64,000 nt of DNA from the NCBI RefSeq assembly GCF_003946695.1, contig NZ_RHOX01000005.1, forward strand, positions 46,947 through 110,946, given 5' to 3'. Each line of letters begins with the position of its first letter. Position 1 is the first letter of the stretch. The DNA comes from Lapidilactobacillus bayanensis (GTDB taxonomy: Bacteria > Bacillota > Bacilli > Lactobacillales > Lactobacillaceae). The notes under the pieces are model-generated. The model was not told the DNA's origin, made no database searches, and saw nothing but the letters and a program-made list of their open reading frames with translations. The translations under genes were made by a program, and so were the position numbers. Positions 34,745-43,019 of the stretch are shown in pieces.

Positions 34745-35983
34745 TTGACGCATAATCTTAAGAAAAAAATTTGGTTAGTCGTTTCTGGTTTAATTTTAAG
34801 CGCCTTGATTGCTTTAATCTCGTTTGTGTTCCTTATTAGTGAACATTTGTTGTCAGATTTATTGTGGCAACATTTAATTCCTGCTAAAGATGGGCGCGTC
34901 TTGTACATTGTGATGCTGACACTCATTGGTGGAACCGTTGTTAGTTGGTTGCATCAGAAATGGGGTGCCTTGCCGCAGACTGCGGAGGCATCGCTTGCTG
35001 AATTACGACAACAAAAAACAGTTGATTATCATCATGTTTTTAAAAGCCTATTCCTCGCGTTAATCATTTTGGTTTGTGGTGCTGGTGTTGGTCCGGAGGC
35101 AGGATTACTGGGTGCAGTTGTCGCGTTGTCAGTTTGGGAATCCGATAAGCTGCGGTATTTCTATTTTGAAGAAGCTGATTGGGATCAGTTGCATGGCTGG
35201 AAATGGTTGCAGCGTTTATTAGCACCTAATCATTACTTATTGACCTACGATGAGGCGCGCTCGCAAGCCACCAATAAACAGACCGTCAAGAAATTCTTTG
35301 ATAGTTTGTTGATCATCAATGGTTTATTTATGTTTGTGGTCTTGATGAAAATGTCAGGTCAGCCTTCATTCGTGACTAAAATGGGTCAATCAAATTGGCA
35401 TTGGTCCGAATTGTGGCTGATTGGACCGTTAATGGGAGTCAGAATCTTGTTTGGCGTTGGTTATCGCTATTTTGCTAAAGGTTGCCAGTACCTATTCTCA
35501 CTGTGGCGACGATTGCCGTTGCTTAAAGCTTGGTTAGGGGCGCTGGTCATTGTTTTGGTGGCTGTCTTTGCACCTAACCTGCTATTTTCTGGTCAGATTT
35601 CAATTGCCTTAGCACCATTCATGGGTCAGGAAAAGTCATTTCTATTCTTAATCACTGCTGCCATCTTAAAATTGATCTTTTTACAAATTTGTTTAAATAC
35701 CGGTTGGCTCGGCGGTGATATCTTTCCAGTGACGTTTGCATCGATTATTGCTGGCTTTGCCATGGCACAGTTATTGCCGCAATTTGATCATTTATTGGTA
35801 GTTGTGATTGTGGCAACCATTAGCTTAATTGTCATCATGGGTAAACCATTGTTGGCCACAGTTTTTATCGCACTATTTTTCCCGCTGAATTTATGGCCGA
35901 TTATTGCAATGATCCTGCTGATCGTATTGGTTTATCAGAAGGTAAAAGTAAAATTGCTGCCACAAACGACTGGACACGTTTGA
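34745..35983 (+). CDS. ClC family chloride channel/transporter
   Basis: 412 residues with about ten hydrophobic segments. GAGVGPEAGLLGAVVAL is the conserved GxGPE anion-selectivity segment, and LNTGWLGGDIFPVTFASIIAG is the second conserved ClC segment. Members carry Cl- (or F-) across the membrane, either as channels or H+ antiporters. A TTG start follows GGAAGTGA. The C-terminal CBS domains of some members are absent. The gene is followed by fetAB. Confidence 0.85.
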   Translation: MTHNLKKKIWLVVSGLILSALIALISFVFLISEHLLSDLLWQHLIPAKDGRVLYIVMLTLIGGTVVSWLHQKWGALPQTAEASLAELRQQKTVDYHHVFKSLFLALIILVCGAGVGPEAGLLGAVVALSVWESDKLRYFYFEEADWDQLHGWKWLQRLLAPNHYLLTYDEARSQATNKQTVKKFFDSLLIINGLFMFVVLMKMSGQPSFVTKMGQSNWHWSELWLIGPLMGVRILFGVGYRYFAKGCQYLFSLWRRLPLLKAWLGALVIVLVAVFAPNLLFSGQISIALAPFMGQEKSFLFLITAAILKLIFLQICLNTGWLGGDIFPVTFASIIAGFAMAQLLPQFDHLLVVVIVATISLIVIMGKPLLATVFIALFFPLNLWPIIAMILLIVLVYQKVKVKLLPQTTGHV

Positions 35984-36113
35984 TTAAGTCGGTAATTTTG
36001 CTGGGTGCCGACTTTTTACACCTCATTCAAGGGCATGACGTACTCGATCAAATAAAAAGATTTAACTACACTTATAAGAAGATTTAACTGTACTTAAAGG
36101 GAGAGAAAATGGT

Positions 36114-36770
36114 ATGGCAATTTTGGAATTACAGCAGGTAACATTTAATGCCATCGGCCATCAGATTATTAATGGTGTTGATCTACAAGTTAATTCTGGT
36201 GATTATTTGACAATTAGTGGGCCGTCTGGCGGTGGCAAAAGTACGATTTTGAAATTAATCGCGACGTTGTTAACACCAACGAGTGGTGAAATTCTATTTA
36301 ATGGTCAAGCACAAGCGGCTTATCAGACGACGGCGTATCGGAAGGAAGTTTCGTACTGTTTTCAACAACCGACTTTATTTGGCGAGACCGTTCAAGATAA
36401 CTTAGCCTTTCCTTTTACAGTGCGTGAACAAGTTTATGATCAGGGCAAGGTCCAGCATTTATTGGATCTGGTTGATTTGCCTGAAGATTATTTAACCAAG
36501 AAGGTCACAGAATTATCAGGTGGTGAGCGCCAGCGCGTGGCTTTAATTCGTAATCTAATTTTTCTACCAAAAGTTTTGCTGCTTGATGAAGTCACTGTCG
36601 GATTGGATCAGGCCAATAAAGCTATCGTGAAGAAGTTGATTGAACAAGTTCATACTGATGGGGTAACAATTCTAATGGTGACGCACGAGAGCGATATTTT
36701 AGCGCAGGCACAGCAGATTATCTGGGTTAAGGAAGGTCGGATTGTTGATGAAACAGCTATCAGTGAATAA
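36114..36770 (+). CDS. fetA: ABC transporter ATP-binding protein FetA-like (YbbL)
   Basis: 218 residues. Walker A SGPSGGGKSTIL, signature ELSGGERQRVALIRNL, Walker B VLLLDEVTVGLD, switch MVTHES. Together with the overlapping FetB-type permease it matches the iron/metal export system that protects against oxidative stress in E. coli. The last codons overlap the start of fetB. Confidence 0.85.
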   Translation: MAILELQQVTFNAIGHQIINGVDLQVNSGDYLTISGPSGGGKSTILKLIATLLTPTSGEILFNGQAQAAYQTTAYRKEVSYCFQQPTLFGETVQDNLAFPFTVREQVYDQGKVQHLLDLVDLPEDYLTKKVTELSGGERQRVALIRNLIFLPKVLLLDEVTVGLDQANKAIVKKLIEQVHTDGVTILMVTHESDILAQAQQIIWVKEGRIVDETAISE

Positions 36771-37512
36771 TTTATCATTAGTGTTTTCATTTGCGTTAGT
36801 TTTAATCGGTGTTGCGATTAGTGAACGAGAAAAGTTGGGCTTGACCAAAGATATTTTTTACAGTATTGCGCGCGCAATTGTTCAACTGGTCATTGTTGGT
36901 TATTTGTTGAAATATATTTTTCGTGTTGACAATGTGATTTTAACAAGCGCGATGAGCTTATTTATTGTGGTGAATGCTGCTTGGAATGCCTATAAACGCA
37001 ATCCTAATCAATATAAACGTTATTGGGATTCCTTCTTGGCCGTTTTTGTTAGCACTTATGTCACGATGGGTGTGCTCGTCGCTTCGGGTGCGATTAAATT
37101 TGTTCCGTCGCAGATTATTCCTATTAGTGGCATGATCGCCAGTAATACGATGGTCGGTATTGGTTTATGTTATCGTAATATGGATCAACAATTTCACGAT
37201 CAACATCAACAAATCTTAGAGAAGTTGGCCCTGGGTGCTGATACGAAATTAGCCTCGTTGCCGATTTTGCGTGCTAGCATTAAAACGGCGATGCAGCCAA
37301 CTATTGATTCAGCAAAGACGATTGGTTTGGTCAGCTTGCCCGGTATGATGTCTGGATTAATTTTTGCCGGTGTTGATCCTGTCCGTGCCATTAAATATCA
37401 AATTATGGTGACGTTCATGTTAATAACGACCACTAGCCTAGGTTCGATCATTGCTGGTTATGCCGCCTACAAGAATTACTTCAACGCGCAAGCTCAATTA
37501 ATTAACGGTTAA
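36748..37512 (+). CDS. fetB: ABC transporter permease FetB-like (YbbM, UPF0014)
   Basis: About 254 residues from the ATG at 36748; TTG codons at 36742 and 36745 are in frame and equally near the GGAAGG site, so the first residues are uncertain. Six or seven membrane segments; MIASNTMVGIGLCYRNMDQ and the C-terminal LPGMMSGLIFAGVDPVRAIK are typical of UPF0014/FetB. It overlaps fetA by about 23 bp. A metal exporter would suit a cell that makes H2O2 by pyruvate oxidase (inference). Confidence 0.87.
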   Translation: MKQLSVNNLSLVFSFALVLIGVAISEREKLGLTKDIFYSIARAIVQLVIVGYLLKYIFRVDNVILTSAMSLFIVVNAAWNAYKRNPNQYKRYWDSFLAVFVSTYVTMGVLVASGAIKFVPSQIIPISGMIASNTMVGIGLCYRNMDQQFHDQHQQILEKLALGADTKLASLPILRASIKTAMQPTIDSAKTIGLVSLPGMMSGLIFAGVDPVRAIKYQIMVTFMLITTTSLGSIIAGYAAYKNYFNAQAQLING

Positions 37513-37659
37513 GTAACACATCTTTCTCGTTAAACTTATTTTGGCCCGTTTCGGTTAGCTGACCGATCAGATAAAACGTCAATAATTTGGCAAGTCGTTG
37601 AGGTTTAAACTTGTTTAGCAAAAGTTCTGTCGATATAATTAAGATAAGACAAGAAATGG

Positions 37660-38661
37660 GTGAGTATGATCGCAACTTTAAATGATGTAGCAAAATTGGC
37701 AAATGTTTCAAAAATGACTGTTTCGCGTGTGATCAATCACCCGGAACAAGTAACCGATGAATTAAAACAGTTAGTTTTTAAGGCGATGACGGCATTAAAT
37801 TACCAACCTAACTTTGCTGCCAAAGCTTTAGCAGCAAATACAACACGAATTATTAAATTGATCATTCTAGAAAAAGTTGATACCGTTGAACCTTATTATG
37901 CAACTTTATTAATGGGTGTTGCCCAAGCACTGAATGAACATCAGTATGCGTTGCAAGTCGTCACGCAGAAAAACGCCGACATTGGTGATTGTGATGGTTA
38001 CATTATTACTGGCGCTCGTCGCGAAGACTTTGATTGGATTAATCAATTGAATCGTCCGACAATTCTTTTCGGTGAAAATCGGCACAACTATGATTATGTT
38101 GACTCGGATAATAAATACGGCACGTTCTTGGCAACTAGCGCGGCGATTAATGATGGTTATGAAGATATCATTTTCTTTGGCATTGAATTAAAAGAGTCCT
38201 TTGAGTATTCTCGCGAGCGTGGCTATATGGATACGATGCAAAAGGACGGTCGCGACCCGCAGATTGTTCGTTTTGGCAATCATTCTTCCGAGTCACAAAA
38301 TTATATTGAAACGCACTGGCAAGAATTTAAACCGAATACTTGTTTTGTTTGTTCCAGCGACCGTTTAGCAATCGGTGTCGAACGGGGCATTCAACATATG
38401 AATGGCAATATTCCTGATGAATTTGGCATTATCGGCTTTGACGGTGTTTTCCTTGATCAAATTGCTGACCCTAAATTAACGACGGTTAAACAACCGGTCA
38501 TGACAATGGGCAGCAAGGTCGCCGAATTGCTGTTGCAAAAGATCAATCGTGCGTTACCAATGACGGAGGACCACGATGTTAACCGTAGTAACCGGATTGA
38601 AGTTATGTTCTCCCCAGAATTGATCCGCCGGCAAACGACGCGTAATTATCATCGTAGCTAA
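37660..38661 (+). CDS. LacI family regulator, probably maltose-type (MalR-like)
   Basis: 333 residues (GTG at 37660 or ATG two codons later). N-terminal LacI helix-turn-helix ATLNDVAKLANVSKMTVSRV with the hinge helix YQPNFAAKALAANTT, then a periplasmic-binding-like effector domain (DGYIITGARR, GIIGFDGVFLDQIADPKLTT, VKQPVMTMG). It heads the maltose cluster. The matching 14-bp palindrome occurs at three promoters of that cluster, always upstream of the -35 box, so it may act as an activator, as MalR does in Lactococcus. A terminator follows. Confidence 0.9.
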   Translation: MSMIATLNDVAKLANVSKMTVSRVINHPEQVTDELKQLVFKAMTALNYQPNFAAKALAANTTRIIKLIILEKVDTVEPYYATLLMGVAQALNEHQYALQVVTQKNADIGDCDGYIITGARREDFDWINQLNRPTILFGENRHNYDYVDSDNKYGTFLATSAAINDGYEDIIFFGIELKESFEYSRERGYMDTMQKDGRDPQIVRFGNHSSESQNYIETHWQEFKPNTCFVCSSDRLAIGVERGIQHMNGNIPDEFGIIGFDGVFLDQIADPKLTTVKQPVMTMGSKVAELLLQKINRALPMTEDHDVNRSNRIEVMFSPELIRRQTTRNYHRS

Positions 38662-38682
38662 TCAGTTAAATGAATTGAAACG

Positions 38683-38714
38683 AAGGCCGAACAATTAATT
38701 GTTCGGCCTTTTTT
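38683..38714 (+). terminator. Rho-independent terminator
   Basis: AAGGCCGAACAATT and AATTGTTCGGCCTT form a 14-bp perfect stem with TTTT following. Confidence 0.92.
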
Positions 38715-38715
38715 A

Positions 38716-39160
38716 ATCCACTCGTTTTGACCTCACTGTTGTGGATTTGCACCACTAAGTTAGCACGCTAGACACTAGAACTATTGTTTTGTACTTCTTC
38801 GCGCTTGCGCAAAGGTTGCATATGAAACGTGCGAGGTACCGTGGCGGCGAAGAAATACTTTCGCTGGAACGTAGTGGGCGTCGATTTGAGCCGAAACGTG
38901 CTACAAGCAACTGATGGCAAGTAATTTAATTAAAAAAATTGCTGCATTGGCTTGCATCAATTTTTCCAATTAAATTAATGCCATCAACCCGTTGCTTTCC
39001 GCACTCTCCGATTTAAGTGCGAATCGTCTCAAATACGAGCCTTAATGTAAGCAATAAATTGCTAACATTAATGTCACTACTGAGCGGTATTTCTTCGCCG
39101 CCACTAAGCTAATAAGATGGTAACCTTTGCGCAAATGCTGAATTGACGAGTGGTTGGATC
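38716..39160. repeat. Large nested inverted-repeat region
   Basis: ATCCACTCGT near 38718 matches GACGAGTGGTTGGAT near 39145; CAAAGGTTGCAT..GTGGCGGCGAAGAAATAC (38808-38863) is matched by GTATTTCTTCGCCGCCAC..GTAACCTTTG (39089-39134). Inside sit hairpin unit C and a smaller perfect stem TTAATGT.AGCAAT/ATTGCT.ACATTAA at 39043-39073. The whole 450 bp can fold back on itself. Confidence 0.75.
38889..39006 (-). repeat. Hairpin repeat unit C
   Basis: GCCGAAACGTGCTACAAGCAAC at the left and CCCGTTGCTTTCCGCACTC at the right. Arms TGATGGCA, TAATTTAATT and AAAAATTG pair with CAATTTTT, AATTAAATTA and TGCCATCA; tip loop GCCA on the minus strand. A single unit, unlike the three-unit arrays. Confidence 0.85.
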
Positions 39161-39220
39161 ACTTCTAAATTTTGAGAAGTACAAATTTGCAGTTAAGTCA
39201 CACCACTACATCTCGTTTGT

Positions 39221-39315
39221 CAGTGCCGGAGGAAAATCGCGGTCAAGCTCGCAGCGTTCCACTAGCGTATTTTCCGTAGGCACGAAGAAGCACAACATAA
39301 CAGTTCTAGGTTTTG
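39221..39315 (+). repeat. Dispersed repeat, copy 1
   Basis: Contains GCGTATTTTC, GGCACGAAGAA and CAACATAACAGTTCTAGG; a shorter copy follows at 39367-39436 and an inverted copy lies at 63708-63785. Confidence 0.7.
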
Positions 39316-39366
39316 TTCTTCAGATGAATTTTGTGTTTAAGGTGAGTTATTTTGATTCGGCTCAAA

Positions 39367-39436
39367 CCAATGCTCGCAGCGTTCCACCAGCGCATTTTTC
39401 GTAGGCACGAAGAAACGCAACATAACAGTTCAAGGT
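39367..39436 (+). repeat. Dispersed repeat, copy 2
   Basis: GCTCGCAGCGTTCCACCAGCG and GTAGGCACGAAGAAACGCAA, then CATAACAGTTCAAGG, repeat the sequence about 130 bp upstream with few changes. Confidence 0.75.
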
Positions 39437-39499
39437 CTTGGCATTCTGCTCAGACAAATGTTCACAGCAGCCTACCGGTAGTTTTCTGTTAGTTAAACC

Positions 39500-39513
39500 T
39501 GTTACCGATAACA
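39500..39513 (+). promoter_or_regulatory. Maltose regulator operator 1
   Basis: TGTTACCGATAACA, a LacI-type palindrome, ends 13 bp upstream of the -35 box of the alpha-glucosidase gene. Confidence 0.75.
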
Positions 39514-39526
39514 TCAGCCTAATCAC

Positions 39527-39555
39527 TTGTTGTTTGCGCAGGGGTTTTCTAAGAT
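39527..39555 (+). promoter_or_regulatory. Promoter of the alpha-glucosidase gene
   Basis: -35 TTGTTG, 17-bp spacer, -10 TAAGAT, about 45 bp before the ATG. Confidence 0.5.
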
Positions 39556-39598
39556 AAGGGAGTAATAACAAGTGTTGTTTAAGTTAGGAGGACTAAAA

Positions 39599-41281
39599 AT
39601 GACGAAATGGTATGATAACGCCATTATTTATCAGGTCTATCCTCGTAGTTTTCAAGATAGTAATAACGACGGTTTAGGCGATTTACGTGGTGTAATTCAA
39701 CGATTGGATTATATTAAAGCGTTAGGTGTCAATACAATCTGGTTGAATCCGGTTTTTACCTCACCACAAGTTGATAATGGTTATGATGTGTCGAATTATT
39801 ACACCATTGATCCGAAGTTTGGTGACATGGCGACAATGACTGAATTAATCGACAAGGCTCATGCTTTAGGGTTGCATGTATTGCTGGACTTTGTTTTGAA
39901 TCACACGTCTGATAAACATCCTTGGTTTCAGGATGCTTTGAAGAGCCCTAATAGTCTTTTTCGTGATTATTATATTTGGGAGAAGACGACCAATGGCTTA
40001 CCACCTGATAATTGGGGTTCGTTCTTTGGTGGTTCAGTTTGGGCGGAACATCCTAGTGAACCAGGGTCATATTATTTCCATTTATTTGACCAGCACATGC
40101 CTGATTTGAACTGGAAGAATCCCGAAGTTCGCGAGGCAATGATTGAAGTGGCGAAGTTCTGGGTTGAAAAAGGTGTCGATGGATTACGTTTGGATGCATT
40201 TATTCATATCGCTAAAGGTAACTTGCACCAGAATTACCCCACCGATTCCGACGAACCAGTGGTAGCCGAGCCCATGTTTGCTAACCTGCCAAATGTGGTA
40301 ACGTATTTACAAGAATTCGTACAGGAATTGCGTAAAATTAATCCCAATCTTTATATCTTAGGTGAAGGTGCTTCGGCTGACCCTAATCTGGCCGCTCTTT
40401 ATACACGACCAGTTGCTGGCAGTGCGTTGTGCGATGCAATTGTCAGTTTCCGCAATTTGCCTAAACAAGCGCGGCCACAGACAAAAGTTGAACAACAATG
40501 GCATTTACGACAACAGGAAAAGTTAGATCTAGCTGCTTTGCCAGATTCAATTGTGACTTGGCAAACTGTTCTGGCGCAAACAACAGAGCCGGTGCTTTAT
40601 TTTAGCAATCATGATATGCCACGCATGGCTACAGTCTACGCTGATCCTGAAGCTCAAGAGCAAAGCCTAAAGACATTAGCGACGATGCTTTACTTACAAA
40701 AAGGCGCACCGATTATTTACTACGGTGAAGAGTTGGGATTGACTAATGTTGAATTAACACGTTTTGCAGCATTTCAAGACAATACAGTAGCGGCGTTAAA
40801 GGATCAAGTTCCTGCTGCTGAGCAGTCCGCAGTGCTTAAAGATTTGTCGCAAACGCATAAGACCGCTGCTCGTCAGGTGATGCCGTGGGATGATACGCCT
40901 AATCAAGGCTTCTCAAAACATGAACCTTGGCTACGTGTCAAAGGGAAACAAACGTCAGTTGCTGAGCAAGAGCAAGATTCCGACAGTGTGTTGAATTTCT
41001 ATCGTTCTCTGTTGAGATTAAAACAAACCGCGCTGTTCATGAAGGGTGACTTTTGTTTATTGAATTCACCAGCGAAGACGATTGTTTTCACCCGTGAGTT
41101 AAATGGCAAAGTTGGCTTAGTCTTAACGAATTTATCTGCCCAAAGCGTAGCCGTTTCATTGCCAGATCTATCATTGGGTAAGCCAGAATTAGCTGTGGGA
41201 CACTGGCAGATCACAGATTCAGAATTGCAACTTGCTCCTTGGTCTAGTGCCGTCTTTATGACTGAGCACTTTGATAATTAG
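39599..41281 (+). CDS. Alpha-glucosidase/oligo-1,6-glucosidase, GH13
   Basis: 560 residues from the ATG at 39599 (TAGGAGG 8 bp upstream). A cytosolic GH13 enzyme with an (alpha/beta)8 barrel: start NAIIYQVYPRSFQDSNNDG, nucleophile Asp in GVDGLRLDAFIHIAKG, acid Glu in YILGEGAS, and YFSNHDMPRM. It lacks a signal peptide, so it acts on imported malto- or isomalto-oligosaccharides, releasing glucose. Exact linkage preference (alpha-1,4 or alpha-1,6) is not certain. First enzyme gene of the maltose regulon. Confidence 0.9.
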   Translation: MTKWYDNAIIYQVYPRSFQDSNNDGLGDLRGVIQRLDYIKALGVNTIWLNPVFTSPQVDNGYDVSNYYTIDPKFGDMATMTELIDKAHALGLHVLLDFVLNHTSDKHPWFQDALKSPNSLFRDYYIWEKTTNGLPPDNWGSFFGGSVWAEHPSEPGSYYFHLFDQHMPDLNWKNPEVREAMIEVAKFWVEKGVDGLRLDAFIHIAKGNLHQNYPTDSDEPVVAEPMFANLPNVVTYLQEFVQELRKINPNLYILGEGASADPNLAALYTRPVAGSALCDAIVSFRNLPKQARPQTKVEQQWHLRQQEKLDLAALPDSIVTWQTVLAQTTEPVLYFSNHDMPRMATVYADPEAQEQSLKTLATMLYLQKGAPIIYYGEELGLTNVELTRFAAFQDNTVAALKDQVPAAEQSAVLKDLSQTHKTAARQVMPWDDTPNQGFSKHEPWLRVKGKQTSVAEQEQDSDSVLNFYRSLLRLKQTALFMKGDFCLLNSPAKTIVFTRELNGKVGLVLTNLSAQSVAVSLPDLSLGKPELAVGHWQITDSELQLAPWSSAVFMTEHFDN

Positions 41282-41481
41282 ATTTAACCAAATGTTGAGG
41301 TTGTCTCTTTAAGCATTACCACGTGTCGCTTTCGGAAAAAAGGGTACTGATTATTCTGCCATTTACAGAAAAGGTCTTGATCCGTTTGTTCAATAAAGCT
41401 GTTCTGTAGTTTGATCATGACTAGGATCTAGGAGATTATTTTGGAGTCACGTTGTTACAAGCCAAGTGAGTACGCTTTTTC

Positions 41482-41495
41482 TGTTATCGGTAACA
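41482..41495 (+). promoter_or_regulatory. Maltose regulator operator 2
   Basis: TGTTATCGGTAACA, ending 12 bp upstream of the malE -35 box. It is nearly the same palindrome as at 39500. Confidence 0.75.
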
Positions 41496-41507
41496 AGTTC
41501 AATCGCC

Positions 41508-41536
41508 TTGATTAAAAGAGATTAAGTTGTGATAAT
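41508..41536 (+). promoter_or_regulatory. Promoter of malE
   Basis: -35 TTGATT, 17-bp spacer, -10 GATAAT. Confidence 0.7.
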
Positions 41537-41541
41537 GAATT

Positions 41542-41555
41542 TGTAAGCGAAATCA
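41542..41555 (+). promoter_or_regulatory. cre site (CcpA) at malE
   Basis: TGTAAGCGAAATCA fits the cre consensus and lies directly after the -10 box, over the expected transcription start. Confidence 0.7.
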
Positions 41556-41583
41556 TATTTTAATTATTTGGGAGGAACCAAAA

Positions 41584-42801
41584 ATGAAGTCATGGAAAAA
41601 GATTATGATGGTCGGTGTTTCAGCTTTGGCACTTGCAACAGTAGCATCTATTGATAGTCAGAGTGTTTCTGCCGCAACAGCTAAACCAAAGGGTAGCATT
41701 ACATTGTGGGTTGATACCAATAACGTCCCTTCATATAAGAAGTTGGTTAAGAAATTCGAGAAGAAGTATCCAAAAGTTAAGGTTAAAGTATCAACAAGTC
41801 CTTCAGGCTCTGCATCAGCTAAAACAGATTTGGCTAAAGATCCTTCAAAAGCTGCAGACGTCTTTAAAGTTCCTAACGATCAATTGGGGGCAATGTTTAA
41901 TTCAGGCTACATCAACCCATTGTCACCATCTGCAACTAAATGGGTGAAGAAGAACGATGTTAAGTTAGCTGGTAAGGCCGTAACTTGGAAAGGTCAATAC
42001 TTAGCTTATCCTCAGGATGTTCAAGCTAACATCATTTACTATGACAAGTCTAAATTGACGGCAGACCAAGTTAGTTCATGGTCAACATTAACTTCTAAGG
42101 GTGTAATCGGGACTGACTTTACTAATGCTTATAACTGGTATCCAGCATTCTTATCAAATGGTACGAACTTATATGGCAAGTCAGGTGAAAAATTAACAGG
42201 TACTAAAGTCAACAACAAAAAAGGCATTGAAGTAATGACTTGGTTAGCTGCCCAGAAGAATAATAAAGGGGTTCGTCAATCAGGTTCAGCTTTGTTGAGT
42301 GACTTAGAAAATGGTAAGACACAGGCAATCCTTGATGGTCCTTGGGATGGTCAAAGTGTTAAGAAGATTTTAGGCGACAACTTCGGTGTTGCAATTTTAC
42401 CTAAGTTAAACTTTGAATCTGGTGACAAACAAATGAAGGCATTCTCTGGTGTTGGTACATTAGCCGTTAATGCTAAGTCTAAGAATCAATTAGCCGCTGC
42501 GACATTAGCACAATACTTGTCAAACAAATCTTCACAAGTTGCTCTTTATAAAGGGACAAATGCCATTCCAGTTGCTAAGAAGGCACAAAAAAATAAGGCT
42601 GTTAAGGCAGATTCAGTTGCTAAAGCAGTTATCAAACAAGCAAACTTAAGCGTTGTTATGCCTAAGATGAACCAAATGGCTACTTTCTGGAACTTAGCAG
42701 CGCCATTAGTTGACAATGCTTATACTGGTAAGACTAAGCCTGCAGATTACAAGACACAACTTGCATCATTTGAGAAGCAGATTTCTAAAGGATCTAAGTA
42801 A
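41584..42801 (+). CDS. malE: Maltose/maltodextrin ABC transporter substrate-binding protein
   Basis: 405 residues, GGGAGGAA ribosome site. Extracellular solute-binding protein family 1: after the signal peptide comes GSITLWVDTNN, then a two-lobe periplasmic-binding fold ending near LASFEKQISKGSK. The signal peptide (KSWKKIMMVGVSALALATVA) continues ASIDSQSVSAATAKP, so cleavage is expected near residue 30 at an A-x-A site. There is no lipobox cysteine in the first 40 residues, which is unusual for a Gram-positive binding protein, normally a lipoprotein. The protein is very Lys-rich. It feeds MalF/MalG downstream. Confidence 0.9.
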   Translation: MKSWKKIMMVGVSALALATVASIDSQSVSAATAKPKGSITLWVDTNNVPSYKKLVKKFEKKYPKVKVKVSTSPSGSASAKTDLAKDPSKAADVFKVPNDQLGAMFNSGYINPLSPSATKWVKKNDVKLAGKAVTWKGQYLAYPQDVQANIIYYDKSKLTADQVSSWSTLTSKGVIGTDFTNAYNWYPAFLSNGTNLYGKSGEKLTGTKVNNKKGIEVMTWLAAQKNNKGVRQSGSALLSDLENGKTQAILDGPWDGQSVKKILGDNFGVAILPKLNFESGDKQMKAFSGVGTLAVNAKSKNQLAAATLAQYLSNKSSQVALYKGTNAIPVAKKAQKNKAVKADSVAKAVIKQANLSVVMPKMNQMATFWNLAAPLVDNAYTGKTKPADYKTQLASFEKQISKGSK

Positions 42802-42948
42802 CGTCAGCATTATCTGTAGAGGAAACGGAACAAAGTTAGATTGAGTTCGCTGATTAACTTAGCCGTTCTGTTCGATTGAACTTCAAGTCAGGCAGAGCGG
42901 TGTAGTTAAGGCAGATGAACTTGGCCGTTCGTTTCATAACAACATTAA

Positions 42949-42987
42949 ACAAAGGAACTGGGTTTTCGTCCCAATTCCTTTGTTTTT
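42949..42987 (+). terminator. Terminator between malE and malF
   Basis: AACAAAGGAACTGGG pairs with CCCAATTCCTTTGTT, loop TTTTCGT, followed by TTTC. Partial read-through would give more MalE than MalFG. Confidence 0.85.
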
Positions 42988-43019
42988 CAAGATTAGATTA
43001 AGAAAAGGACCGTAAACGT

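Noticed and set aside
39150..39571. Open frames in both directions over the dispersed repeats
   Set aside because: They follow the repeats, have no ribosome site or recognisable domain, and overlap the alpha-glucosidase promoter.
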